Made by a program: the position numbers and the translations under genes. A stretch of DNA of 64,000 nt, from contig CAKRQL010000004.1 of the NCBI GenBank assembly GCA_934393265.1, positions 248,001 through 312,000 on the forward strand, in the 5' to 3' direction. Position 1 is the first letter of the stretch. Every line of letters begins with the position of its first letter. The notes below the pieces were generated by a model, which saw only the letters and a program-made list of their open reading frames with translations, ran no database searches and was not told the origin of the DNA. This DNA is from an uncultured Eubacteriales bacterium (GTDB lineage: Bacteria; Bacillota; Clostridia; Oscillospirales; CAG-272). Below, piece by piece: positions 34,816-43,581 of the stretch.

Positions 34816-36417
34816 TTAATTAAACTTTCTTGTATAGTCGGGAAGAAGCTTCGGCGACACGGCGTCGGTCTTAATTCCCGCGGCGCGACGCTCCGCATCA
34901 AACCTCGCTATATGCGAGAGAGTGAGCTTTGCGGGCTTTACGCTCTTTGCACGCTCTGCCGCATGCTGTCCCGCACTCCTGCCGAATACTATAATATCAA
35001 GGAGCGAGTTACCCATAAGGCGGTTGCGCCCATGGATACCTCCGACAGCCTCTCCGGCGACGTAGAGGTTCTCAACGCCGGGGGTCATGCCGTCTACATT
35101 TATATCAAGTCCGCCATTCTGATAATGGAGGGTCGGATATACGAGTATCGGCTCTTTTCTTATATCTATACCGTAGCTTGCAAACATGCGCATCATGGCG
35201 GGGATTCTCCGCTCTATCGTTCCCTCTCCGCCTATCGCCTCTATCATCGGGGTATCGAGCCATACAGCCTCTCCTGCACCTGTTGCGACTCCCTCTCCTC
35301 TGTCCGAGCACTCACGGATTATGGACGCGGCGGCGACATCACGGGTCTCGAGCGGGTGCATAAACACCTTTCCGTCCCGGTTTATGAGCTTCGCGCCGAG
35401 AGAGCGCACCTTCTCGGTGACAAGCGCGCCGAAAATCTGCTGAGGATATGCGGCACCTGTCGGGTGATACTGGAGGGTATCGGCATAAAGGAGCTTCGCG
35501 CCGACGCGGTAGCCGAGGACGAGCCCGTCCGCAGTCGCGCCGTAGTGATTCGAGGTCGGGAAGCCCTGATAATGCATACGCCCGGCTCCGCCGGTAGCGA
35601 TTATCACGGTCTTTGCCCTTGCGACCATGAGCTCGTGCGTTTCCATATTCATGAGAACCGCGCCTGCCGCCCTGCCCTTGCTGTCAAGGATAAGCTCAAC
35701 AGCGGAGGTAAAGTCAACGACCGGGATTCCGCGGTTGAGAACCTCGTCACGGAGGGTTCTCATTATCTCGGCGCCCGAGTAGTCCTTTGCGGCGTGCATA
35801 CGCTTTCTCGAGGTTCCGCCGCCGTGGGTGGTTATCATTGTGCCGTCCGGCGCCTTATCAAACTCGACGCCGAGGTCGTTCAGCCACTGAATAGCCTCCG
35901 GCGCGTCGCAGACGAGCTTACGGAGGAGCTCACGCTTTGCGGCATAGTGACCGCCGCCGTATGCGTCAAGGAAGTGGATAGCCGGAGAATCGTTCGGTTT
36001 ATCTGCCGCCTGTATACCGCCCTCTGCCATCATGGTATTCGCGTCTCCCATACGGAGCTTCGTTACAACCATGACCTTTGCGCCCGCCTTATCGGCTTCG
36101 ATAGCTGCGGAAGCACCTGCCCCACCGCCGCCGATTATCAGGACATCGACGTCGTATTTCACATTATTGAGGTCCACATCCTTTGCGGAAATTCTGGAAT
36201 GTGCCTCGAGCATTTCGCAGAGCTCATGCGGTACCTGCTCGCCCTTATTCGGACCTATGCGCAGGGTCGCAAACTCGCTCTTCTTATAATCCGGGTGATA
36301 TGCGGCAAGGAGAGCGTCCTTTTCCTCCGCGCTCATTCTCCGGGGTTCGCACTTTATGTTTTCTTCGCGCGCCGCCTCAACAGCTTTGATAGAGGCTTCA
36401 AATTCTTTCGGATACAT
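34816..36417 (-). CDS. frdA: Fumarate reductase flavoprotein subunit (soluble type)
   Basis: A 533-residue flavoprotein of the succinate dehydrogenase/fumarate reductase/aspartate oxidase family. An N-terminal extension of about 88 residues precedes the FAD dinucleotide motif GGGGAGAS (96-103). Counterparts of the E. coli FrdA catalytic residues are present: H318 in HPTG, E335 and R338 in TEKVRS, R359 in ETRD, H431, and R466 in HGRNRLMGNS. The histidine that covalently binds FAD in membrane FrdA/SdhA is N127 here (ANTMMAEGG), so FAD is probably non-covalent, as in NadB. No anchor subunit genes are adjacent. It is the last gene of the Flx-Hdr operon and follows frdB by 12 bases. I infer fumarate to succinate as the physiological direction. 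Confidence 0.85.
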   Translation of the reverse strand: MYPKEFEASIKAVEAAREENIKCEPRRMSAEEKDALLAAYHPDYKKSEFATLRIGPNKGEQVPHELCEMLEAHSRISAKDVDLNNVKYDVDVLIIGGGGAGASAAIEADKAGAKVMVVTKLRMGDANTMMAEGGIQAADKPNDSPAIHFLDAYGGGHYAAKRELLRKLVCDAPEAIQWLNDLGVEFDKAPDGTMITTHGGGTSRKRMHAAKDYSGAEIMRTLRDEVLNRGIPVVDFTSAVELILDSKGRAAGAVLMNMETHELMVARAKTVIIATGGAGRMHYQGFPTSNHYGATADGLVLGYRVGAKLLYADTLQYHPTGAAYPQQIFGALVTEKVRSLGAKLINRDGKVFMHPLETRDVAAASIIRECSDRGEGVATGAGEAVWLDTPMIEAIGGEGTIERRIPAMMRMFASYGIDIRKEPILVYPTLHYQNGGLDINVDGMTPGVENLYVAGEAVGGIHGRNRLMGNSLLDIIVFGRSAGQHAAERAKSVKPAKLTLSHIARFDAERRAAGIKTDAVSPKLLPDYTRKFN

Positions 36418-36429
36418 CTGCTCTCCTCC

Positions 36430-37104
36430 TTACTTCTCTATCTCGCGGTGGTTATAGAGCTCCTTCAGCTCATCTACCGGCTTATCCATAAGAGCCTCGA
36501 TAAGGTCGTTGAAGGTTCCGTTCTCTATTTCCTGCACTCTGTCCTCAAGGTGCTTTGACTTCGGGGCGAGGTACTTTCCGTTAAGTCTCCGCGCGAGCAT
36601 CGCGACCTGCGGGTGAGATATTCCGGCGGGGCAACGTGAGGAGCAGACGCCGCACATAACGCAGTCAAACGACTCCTCGGCGCACTTATCAAATTCTCCG
36701 CGCTGTGCATATGCGATATACTGCATTACATTCAGCCCCTGTGTACAGCTCTTCGTACAGGCGTTACAGCCGACGCAGGCGTATATCTCCGGATAAAGCT
36801 GCATCATTATCTGCTCTGTCGGTTTTATCTTTTCTATATCGTAGACCTGCTTTACAAGCGGGAAGAACGGAAGCGTAGCAACGTACATTCCCTCCTCAAC
36901 CTTCGTCTGGCAGGCGAGGCAGGTACGGAGCTCACGCTCGCCCTTTATACGGTAGATAGTGGCGCAGGCACCGCAGAAGCCGTTACGACAGCCGCAACCG
37001 CGCACAAGCTGATAGCCCGCGTATTCCATAGCCCGCATGATTGTAAGGTCGGCGGGAACCGAATACTGCTTTCCGAACAGGTATATATTAACCATGTTTT
37101 CCAT
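36430..37104 (-). CDS. frdB: Fumarate reductase iron-sulfur subunit (FrdB/TfrB-like)
   Basis: A 224-residue electron carrier. Residues 1-80 are a plant-type [2Fe-2S] domain with GCGCRNGFCGAC and a fourth cysteine in RTCLAC. Residues about 105-165 form a ferredoxin-like domain with CVGCNACTKSC and CVMCGVCSSRCP, enough for two [4Fe-4S] clusters. This resembles SdhB/FrdB and the N-terminal part of methanogen TfrB, but there is no C-terminal CCG domain. Here that module is a separate protein (HdrB). It should pass electrons from the Hdr complex to the frdA flavin. An AAGGAG site precedes the ATG. Confidence 0.85.
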   Translation of the reverse strand: MENMVNIYLFGKQYSVPADLTIMRAMEYAGYQLVRGCGCRNGFCGACATIYRIKGERELRTCLACQTKVEEGMYVATLPFFPLVKQVYDIEKIKPTEQIMMQLYPEIYACVGCNACTKSCTQGLNVMQYIAYAQRGEFDKCAEESFDCVMCGVCSSRCPAGISHPQVAMLARRLNGKYLAPKSKHLEDRVQEIENGTFNDLIEALMDKPVDELKELYNHREIEK

Positions 37105-37118
37105 ATTTCAGCTCCTTA

Positions 37119-37949
37119 TCAATACTCATTGGGAAGCTCGTCGAGCTCATCGCACCGGAACACCGGTCCGTCCTTGCAGACGTACTTAGCCCCGACGTTG
37201 CACCGTCCGCACTTGCCTATGCCGCACTTCATGCGGAGCTCAAGCGTCGTGTAGACCTGCGTTTTATCAAATCCGAGCTCGGTAAGTCCTGCGAGGGTGA
37301 ACTTTATCATTATCGGAGGTCCGCAGAGCACCGCGACCTTATCGGTCGTAAAGCCAAGCTCCTTCACATAACTCGGCACGAAGCCGACGTGACCTGACCA
37401 TTCCGGCTGTTCGCGGTCTATCGTAAGATGGACGCTCACCTTCGGGTCACTTTCCCATTCCTCTATTATCTCGCGGTAGTCGACGAGGTCCTGCATACTG
37501 CGGGAGCCGTAGACCACATCAATCTTTCCGTACCTGTCGCTGTAATGACGGCAATAGTTTATGACGGAGCGCAGAGGGGCGAGCCCTATTCCTCCGGCGA
37601 TGAACAGAAGGTCATGCCCTACAAAGTCGGTATCGACCGGGAACGGTCTGCCATACGGTCCTCTGATTGTTATCTGCTGTCCCACCTCCATAGAGTGGAG
37701 CCACTCGGTAACACAGCCGCACTTCTTTATAGAAAATTCCATGTACTCCTCGTTCGTCGGAGATGAGGTTATCGAAAACATAGCCTCGCCGACGCCGGGG
37801 ACGGAGAGCATCGCACACTGTCCGGGCTTATGCTCAAAGGCTTTTTTCCCGTCCGGTGTAACCACACGGAAGGTCTTAACGTCCGGGGTATCTATCCTTA
37901 TATCGGTCACGACGCCGATCTTCGGAATAAGCGGATCATTCATAATCAT
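37119..37949 (-). CDS. flxA: FAD/NAD(P)H oxidoreductase subunit FlxA-like (AsrB/HydG-type)
   Basis: A 276-residue ferredoxin-NADP reductase-like protein. The FAD domain contains MFSITSSP and the flavin phosphate region GPYGRPFP. The NAD(P)H domain begins FIAGGIGLAPLRSVI (about 117-131). The C-terminus has a [2Fe-2S]-type site CGIGKCGRC followed by a fourth cysteine. It matches FlxA of the Flx-Hdr NADH dehydrogenases and AsrB of sulfite reductase, so it is the likely NADH entry point. I start at 37949, where ATGA overlaps the stop of the preceding gene and GGGAGG lies 9 bases upstream. The longer frame to 38027 has no better site. Confidence 0.82.
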   Translation of the reverse strand: MIMNDPLIPKIGVVTDIRIDTPDVKTFRVVTPDGKKAFEHKPGQCAMLSVPGVGEAMFSITSSPTNEEYMEFSIKKCGCVTEWLHSMEVGQQITIRGPYGRPFPVDTDFVGHDLLFIAGGIGLAPLRSVINYCRHYSDRYGKIDVVYGSRSMQDLVDYREIIEEWESDPKVSVHLTIDREQPEWSGHVGFVPSYVKELGFTTDKVAVLCGPPIMIKFTLAGLTELGFDKTQVYTTLELRMKCGIGKCGRCNVGAKYVCKDGPVFRCDELDELPNEY

Positions 37950-38968
37950 TTGTCCTGACCTCCCAGAGCTTTCATTACCTTCACTATGTTCATCTGTATC
38001 GGGCATTTTGCGACGCACCTGCCGCATCCGACACAGGAGAACATACCGTCGTTATTTGTCGGGAAATACACGAGCTTATGCATAAAGCGCTGACGGAAGC
38101 GCTCCTTTTGCGTGAGCCTCGGCTGTCCTGCGGACATCTTCGTAAAGTCGGAGTACATGCAGGAGTCCCAGCAACGGAATCTCTGCACGCCGGAGCCGGT
38201 ATTGAAATCGCGTATATCGTAGCACTGACAGGTCGGGCAGACGAATGTACAGGTTCCGCACCCAAGGCAGGACTCCGAAAGAGTGTCCCACAAGGGCGAG
38301 GAGAAAAACTCGTCGGTCTTTCCCGCGCCGAATACAGAAGCGTCGAGATCCCGGAGCGGCAGGCGGCTCATACGCTCGCCTATCAGCTTCTTCTGCTCTT
38401 CTGCCGCGGTATCGCCGCACTCCTCTGTAAGGCTTATAGTCTTTTTGAGGATTTCCTCTCCGCGCTCCGTATTGGCTTTCATGAAAATGTCGGTTTCGGT
38501 TTTGTAGCAGGAGACATCCGCCCCCGGCTCTGCCGGATTTATACCGAACGTGCCGCAGAAGCAGGTCTCTGCCGGGCGGGTACAAGCCATCGAAAACACG
38601 GTGGCGTGCGCGCGGCGGTTCGCATAAAAGCTGTCAGCCGGCTCCGAAAGAAATACGCGGTCGAGCACCTCCATCGCGCGGACATCGCAGGCGCGCACGC
38701 CAAAGATTACAAAGTCCCGAGCCTCCTGTCTTATATCGACTATTTCGAGCTTCTTTCCCTCCGTGCGGAAATCCATGAGATTTTCGGTCTGCGGGAAGAA
38801 AAAGTCCTTTGGAGATCTCACAGTATTGAGCGCGCCGGAGAGTGCCGTGCCCGGCGCCCATTTCTGATATTTTGCTCCGGTTTTCGTATCAACCGGCATA
38901 TAAAGTGCGGCAGTCTCTGCAATCGCGGCAAAGAAGCTGTCAAGCCTGTCAAGCGAAAGCTTACGCAT
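37946..38968 (-). CDS. AsrA-like 4Fe-4S electron-transfer protein (FlxB/FlxC-like)
   Basis: A 340-residue protein of the anaerobic sulfite reductase A/sulfhydrogenase beta family. The N-terminal about 190 residues are the family domain with FGVRACDVRAMEVLD. The C-terminal ferredoxin part holds CLGCGTCTFVCPTCQC and CVGCGRCVAKCP, two [4Fe-4S] sites. It should relay electrons between FlxA and the Hdr core. I start at 38968 (GGAGGGG site 9 bases ahead), eight codons inside the longest frame, overlapping the previous gene by 8 bases. Which of the two AsrA-like genes here is orthologous to flxB or flxC I cannot decide. Confidence 0.8.
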   Translation of the reverse strand: MRKLSLDRLDSFFAAIAETAALYMPVDTKTGAKYQKWAPGTALSGALNTVRSPKDFFFPQTENLMDFRTEGKKLEIVDIRQEARDFVIFGVRACDVRAMEVLDRVFLSEPADSFYANRRAHATVFSMACTRPAETCFCGTFGINPAEPGADVSCYKTETDIFMKANTERGEEILKKTISLTEECGDTAAEEQKKLIGERMSRLPLRDLDASVFGAGKTDEFFSSPLWDTLSESCLGCGTCTFVCPTCQCYDIRDFNTGSGVQRFRCWDSCMYSDFTKMSAGQPRLTQKERFRQRFMHKLVYFPTNNDGMFSCVGCGRCVAKCPIQMNIVKVMKALGGQDK

Positions 38969-39953
38969 GGTTTGCCCCTCCTTCCACCGCATCCGACGGC
39001 TCGGGGTCCCCGGCGGAGAAATTTACGACTGGGGCGCGCCCGCCGACCTCGGCGCCAGCCTGATAATCGCCGTAGAGCCTGTCTATATCGGATATGAACT
39101 TACGGTTCAGAAGATGGAGCGGAATATGCTGCGGGCAGACGCGCGAGCATTCGCCGCAGTCGGTACATCTGCCGACGACATGGAACGCGCGGATGATATG
39201 GAACATCTGCTCCTCAAAGGAGTTAGCCGCCGCCTTATTGGAGACACCGGAGTTCGGGTTATCGAAAACGCACTTTTCGCACGTACATGCGGGGCAGACA
39301 TCACGGCAGGCGTTACAGCGTATGCACCGCGAGAGCTCGCCGCGCCAGAATTCAAATCTCTCGTCCGGTGTCATTGCCTCTATTTTCTTCACCTCGTCAA
39401 ATCTTGAGTTATCGCATACGTCGCCCTCCTCGCCGAGAAGCTCGTCATACGCGACATGCTTTTTCGATTTGCAGAAGCGGCAACGCTCGGAAAGTATTTC
39501 CTCACGCCGGAGCGTTACTTTCCCGTCATAGAGGGTCTCTATCTCCACGACATCGCCGTTTTCATGCGCCGAGAGAATATTCTCCGCGCGGAGCTTCAGC
39601 GTATTTACATCGCTCATACCGTCGCACGGAACGCCTATCGCATAGACGCGCGAGCGGTCAAAGCGATGCTCTGTCAGGAGCTGATTGAAGCTGTACGTAT
39701 CGCAGGGCTTCAGAAACACGAGCACCCTGCCCTCGCTTTTTGCGGTTTCCTTTATAAGGTACTTCGAGAAGTTAGCACCGCAGAAGATATTGAAAACAAA
39801 GCCCGCATCAAGCTCATCCGCCGAGCGGAATACCGCCGGGGTGACATCATAATCAAACTCTCCGCACCGCCAGCCGAGCACGCGGTCAACCGTGCCGTCC
39901 GAAAGAAGCTCCTTCGCGCGGGCGATGAGAGTATCACGGTTTATTTCTTGCAT
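38961..39953 (-). CDS. AsrA/FrhB-like 4Fe-4S electron-transfer protein (FlxC/FlxB-like)
   Basis: A 330-residue paralogue of the next gene. The N-terminal domain has FLKPCDTYSFNQLL (compare GVRACDVRAM in its neighbour) and IGVPCDGMSD, a pattern shared with the F420-hydrogenase beta-type fold. A central CRFCKSK adds cysteines. The ferredoxin part carries CIRCNACRDVCPACTC and CTDCGECSRVCP. It overlaps the upstream mvhD-like gene by 13 bases and the downstream gene by 8. The C-terminal 40 residues are low-complexity and probably flexible. Confidence 0.8.
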   Translation of the reverse strand: MQEINRDTLIARAKELLSDGTVDRVLGWRCGEFDYDVTPAVFRSADELDAGFVFNIFCGANFSKYLIKETAKSEGRVLVFLKPCDTYSFNQLLTEHRFDRSRVYAIGVPCDGMSDVNTLKLRAENILSAHENGDVVEIETLYDGKVTLRREEILSERCRFCKSKKHVAYDELLGEEGDVCDNSRFDEVKKIEAMTPDERFEFWRGELSRCIRCNACRDVCPACTCEKCVFDNPNSGVSNKAAANSFEEQMFHIIRAFHVVGRCTDCGECSRVCPQHIPLHLLNRKFISDIDRLYGDYQAGAEVGGRAPVVNFSAGDPEPSDAVEGGANHA

Positions 39954-40375
39954 CTGATATCCTCCAGTCGCTTATTCTCGCCGAGAGCGGCGACGGTCTT
40001 TACAAAATCGTTCATTGTGGCGGCGAACTTCGCGCCCTCCGCCGCGCTCACCCACTCTACCCTCGTGCGCTCACGCTCTATGCCGAGATAATCGAGCATT
40101 GAGAAGAGGAGCGCCATACGGCGGCGGGTGTAATAGTTGCCCGTGGTATAGTGGCAATCACCGGGATGACAGCCGCAGAGTATCACACCGTCAGCACCGC
40201 GCTGAAAGGCGCGGAGAATGAACATGGGGTTCACGCGGCAGGAGCACGGAACGCGGATTATCTTGACATCGGCGGGATAGGCAAGACGGTTGTTGCCCGC
40301 GAGGTCGGCACCTGCGTAGGAGCACCAGTTACAGCAGAACGCCACGATAAGCGGCTTATATTCACTTACTTGCAT
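39941..40375 (-). CDS. flxD: MvhD/FlxD-type [2Fe-2S] subunit
   Basis: A 144-residue protein of the F420-non-reducing hydrogenase delta family. The cysteines of the family are present: FCCNWCSY (C14, C15, C18), PCSCRVNP, and CGCHPGDCHY. In methanogens MvhD links the hydrogenase to HdrA. In Flx-Hdr complexes the equivalent FlxD links the NADH module to HdrA. It overlaps the hdrA stop by 10 bases, consistent with forming a complex with it. Confidence 0.88.
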   Translation of the reverse strand: MQVSEYKPLIVAFCCNWCSYAGADLAGNNRLAYPADVKIIRVPCSCRVNPMFILRAFQRGADGVILCGCHPGDCHYTTGNYYTRRRMALLFSMLDYLGIERERTRVEWVSAAEGAKFAATMNDFVKTVAALGENKRLEDIRCKK

Positions 40376-42360
40376 ATCGCGTCTACCTCCGCCATTATCT
40401 GTTTATTCGAGAAGCCGCGCAAATCCATTGCGCCGGACATGCATGCCACCGTGCAGGCACCGCAGCCCTGACATACCGCCTCGTTTACCGAGGCGACGCG
40501 GCGTAGCCTCGTCGTTCTGTCGGGCATACGGAATTCTTTGTCTACATAGGTTATTGCACCGTATGGGCACACATTTGCGCAGGTCGAGCAGCCGTTGCAC
40601 ATCAGCTCATCCGGATGTGCGACGCACGGGTTACCGGTAAGCTTATCCTTGCAGAGAAGCCCTATTACCTTTGACGCCGCGGCGCCGGCCTGGGAGACCG
40701 TCTCGGGAATATCCTTCGGTCCCTGGCAGGTACCGGAGAGGAACACGCCCGCTGTCGGGCTCTCTACCGGGCGGAGCTTCGGATGTGCCTCGGTGAAGAA
40801 GTCGTTCGTATCCATGCTCGCCGTAAGCATTGTAGCGAGGTGACGCGCCGATTTATCCGGCTCTATCGCCGCGGCGAGGACGACCATATCGGCGTCTATA
40901 TGGAGTTGCTTTCCGTATATGAGGTCGGAGCCCTGAACCTTCAGCTTTCCGCCCTCGGGCGTGACCTTGCCGACCATGCCTTTTATGTAGTGAACGCCGT
41001 ACTCCTCTACCGCGCGGCGGTAGAATTCATCGAAATTCTTTCCGGGGGTACGGACGTCTATATAAAATACGTAGACCTCGGTATCCGGGTACTTGTCGCG
41101 TATCAGCATTGCATGCTTTGCCGTATACATACAGCAAATCTTCGAGCAGTATTCCTTGCCCTTATCCGCACAGGCGGTGCAACGCGAGCCGACGCACTGA
41201 ACGAACACTATCGTATGCGGATGCTCTCCGTCAGAGGGGCGCAGGAGCGTTCCTCCTGTGGGACCCGCGGCGTTCATAAGCCGCTCAAGCTCAAGTGATG
41301 TCACGACATCCTTTGACTGCGAATAAGCGAACTCGTCGAACTTATCCATAGATATGGGGTTGAAGCCGGTAGCGACAACTATCGCGCCGTACCTCTCCTC
41401 AACATATTCGTCCTTTGCCTTATAATCTATCGCTCCGGCACCGCAAACCTTAGAGCAGACACCGCACTTTCCGGTTTTAAGCATCATACAATGCTCGGGG
41501 TCTATTGTCGCGACCTTCGGCACTGCCTGTGCAAACGGAATGTATATTGCGCGACGGTTGTCCATGCCGAGGTTGAACTCGTTCGGTATTTTCTTCTGCG
41601 GGCACTTCTCGGTACAGAGACCGCAACCGGTGCAGACATCCTCTTTTACGTATCTCGCCTTACGCTTTATCGTCACATCAAAATTTCCGACAAAGCCCTT
41701 TACCCCGGTTACCTCGGAGTAAGAGAAAATTCTTACCTTGTCGTTCTGCGCAACATCGACCATTTTCGGCGTAAGTATGCACGCCGCGCAGTCAAGCGTC
41801 GGAAAGGTCTTGTCGAGCTGCGCCATCTTTCCGCCTATCGTGGGCTTCTGCTCCACTATATCAACCGGAAATCCGGCGTCGGCAATATCAAGCGCGGTCT
41901 GTATTCCGGCTATACCGCCGCCTATAACGAGTGCGCGCTTTGTCACCGGGGTCTCTCCCGGTGTGAGCGGTGCATTGAGATTTACCTTAGCCACGGCGGC
42001 TCTTCCGAGGATTATCGCCTTTTCCGTGCCGACAGCCATATCCTTATGTACCCATGAGCACTGCTCACGGATGTTGGCTATCTCGACCATGTATGGGTTT
42101 ATCCCCGTAGATGCCGCGGTCTTTCTGAAGGTTGTCTCATGCATACGCGGAGAGCAGGAGCAGACCACAATACCCGTGAGGCGGTTGTTCTTTATCTCTT
42201 CGGCAATCATATTCTGACCTGCCTGAGAGCACATGTACTGATAATCGCGGGAGACGACCACCCCGGGCTCGTGCCCGAGCGCCTCCGCAACCGCGGCGAC
42301 ATCCACGGTGCCGGCTATATTCGTTCCGCAATGGCAGACAAAAACGCCAATTCTCTGCAT
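40366..42360 (-). CDS. hdrA: Heterodisulfide reductase subunit A (HdrA)
   Basis: A 664-residue flavin and iron-sulfur protein. The N-terminal domain has FVCHCGTNIAG and CSCSPRMH. The FAD domain shows GGGIAGIQ near residue 147, then the HdrA-specific TLDCAACILTPKM. Ferredoxin motifs follow: CTGCGLCTEKCP and CGVCSKVCG in the middle, CNGCSTCANVCP and CQGCGACTVACM at the C-terminus. In methanogens this subunit carries the bifurcating FAD, which splits an electron pair between a high-potential acceptor and ferredoxin. Length is normal. A GGAGAGG site precedes the ATG. Confidence 0.93.
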   Translation of the reverse strand: MQRIGVFVCHCGTNIAGTVDVAAVAEALGHEPGVVVSRDYQYMCSQAGQNMIAEEIKNNRLTGIVVCSCSPRMHETTFRKTAASTGINPYMVEIANIREQCSWVHKDMAVGTEKAIILGRAAVAKVNLNAPLTPGETPVTKRALVIGGGIAGIQTALDIADAGFPVDIVEQKPTIGGKMAQLDKTFPTLDCAACILTPKMVDVAQNDKVRIFSYSEVTGVKGFVGNFDVTIKRKARYVKEDVCTGCGLCTEKCPQKKIPNEFNLGMDNRRAIYIPFAQAVPKVATIDPEHCMMLKTGKCGVCSKVCGAGAIDYKAKDEYVEERYGAIVVATGFNPISMDKFDEFAYSQSKDVVTSLELERLMNAAGPTGGTLLRPSDGEHPHTIVFVQCVGSRCTACADKGKEYCSKICCMYTAKHAMLIRDKYPDTEVYVFYIDVRTPGKNFDEFYRRAVEEYGVHYIKGMVGKVTPEGGKLKVQGSDLIYGKQLHIDADMVVLAAAIEPDKSARHLATMLTASMDTNDFFTEAHPKLRPVESPTAGVFLSGTCQGPKDIPETVSQAGAAASKVIGLLCKDKLTGNPCVAHPDELMCNGCSTCANVCPYGAITYVDKEFRMPDRTTRLRRVASVNEAVCQGCGACTVACMSGAMDLRGFSNKQIMAEVDAICK

Positions 42361-42372
42361 CTTACCTCTCCT

Positions 42373-42765
42373 TTACTTTGAATATTTCCGCAGTGCGCTG
42401 ACAATCACCTGCTGCGGGAGCTCACTGTCAAGAAGCTCCGGTATATCGTCCGCCTTAAGGTGGTTATTTCCCTTTTGCCGGATAGCAAGGAGGCGCACAG
42501 CCTCGATAAGCTTCGCCGGCTCAACCCCGCGGGGGCACCTGTCGACACAGGCGAAGCAGGAGAGGCATTTATAAACCGACGGAGATTTCATAAGCGTTTC
42601 TATATCTCCGTTTTCGACCATGTACACAAACTGGTGCGGGTGATATTCCATCTCGTCGTATGACGGGCAGGTGGCGGAGCACTTTCCGCAGCGCATGCAT
42701 TTCAGCGGGTTTACGCCGCTCATGCGGAGCAGCTGTTCCTTTTCTTTTTCATTTTTGCTCTGCAT
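42373..42765 (-). CDS. hdrC: Heterodisulfide reductase subunit C (HdrC)
   Basis: A 130-residue ferredoxin-like protein with CMRCGKCSATCPSYD and CLSCFACVDRCPRGVEP, binding two [4Fe-4S] clusters that wire HdrA to HdrB. I start at 42765, where AGGGAGGAA lies 5-6 bases upstream, 11 codons inside the longest frame. The gene then overlaps the hdrB stop by 17 bases. Confidence 0.88.
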   Translation of the reverse strand: MQSKNEKEKEQLLRMSGVNPLKCMRCGKCSATCPSYDEMEYHPHQFVYMVENGDIETLMKSPSVYKCLSCFACVDRCPRGVEPAKLIEAVRLLAIRQKGNNHLKADDIPELLDSELPQQVIVSALRKYSK

Positions 42766-43564
42766 TGTATTCCTCCCTGATGCCGAGTGCCTCGGCAAGC
42801 AGCTCTGTAAAATAAAGCGTCCTGACTTCCCCAGTGCCGTTCTCCGTAAGATTGTACTTACAAAGAGGACATGCCGTCACAAGTTCTGCGGCACCGCAGG
42901 CAGCGGCGTTCGATGTGACGGCGGATGATTTTTTCTTTGCGAGGTCAGGGCTCTCGAGGGCGACATAACCGCCGCAGCACTCGTTACGCATCTGGTAGTT
43001 CACCGGCACAGCACCGATGGCGCGGATAAAATTCTCTATTATCTTCGGGTTTTCAACATCGTCGAAAGCCATTACCTTTCCCGGGCGCAGAAGCAGGCAG
43101 CCGTAATATGCACCGACGGACCTTTCGGAAAGCGGATTTTTCACCGCCGCACGGAGCTTATCAAACCCGACGACGTCCCGGAGGAGCTCAAGGTAATGAT
43201 ACACCTTTGTCTCTCCGTGATACGGAGCGGGCGGATTTTTATCCTGCGCCATATATGCGTTCGCGCGCGCAGAAAAAACAGGGTCGTTTGCCATTGCGTT
43301 ATTTGTCTGCTTTATGACATTGTGACAAGCCGAGCAGACGGTGACAAGCGGCATGTCCATATCTCGCGCGGCAATGAGCGCGCGGACAGACGACAGCTTT
43401 GTGGCTATCTCGTCATTCGATGTGACATAGACACCGCCACAGCACTGCCAATCCTTTATTTCACATAGCTCTATCCCGAGGAGCTCCGCACAGCGGCGGG
43501 CGAAGAAGTCAAGCTCCTTCGCCTTTGTGCGCAGAGTGCACCCGGGGAAATATGCTACCTTCAT
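42749..43564 (-). CDS. hdrB: Heterodisulfide reductase subunit B (HdrB)
   Basis: A 271-residue catalytic subunit with two complete CCG domains. First: C9, C41-C42, C77, C80. Second: C156, C196-C197, C232, C235. This matches the non-cubane [4Fe-4S] cluster ligands of HdrB that reduce a disulfide in methanogens. The true electron acceptor here is not evident: Clostridia lack CoM-S-S-CoB and no DsrC-like gene is in the window. The gene lies 17 bases after fumC in the same operon. Confidence 0.9.
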   Translation of the reverse strand: MKVAYFPGCTLRTKAKELDFFARRCAELLGIELCEIKDWQCCGGVYVTSNDEIATKLSSVRALIAARDMDMPLVTVCSACHNVIKQTNNAMANDPVFSARANAYMAQDKNPPAPYHGETKVYHYLELLRDVVGFDKLRAAVKNPLSERSVGAYYGCLLLRPGKVMAFDDVENPKIIENFIRAIGAVPVNYQMRNECCGGYVALESPDLAKKKSSAVTSNAAACGAAELVTACPLCKYNLTENGTGEVRTLYFTELLAEALGIREEYNAEQK

Positions 43565-43581
43565 TTACATATCCTCCAGTA

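Noticed and set aside
34729..36558. 609-codon open frame on the plus strand
   Set aside because: It is the antisense shadow of frdA. The predicted protein has shadow composition (many Cys, Arg, Tyr, His) and no recognisable domain, while the minus strand encodes a fumarate reductase subunit.
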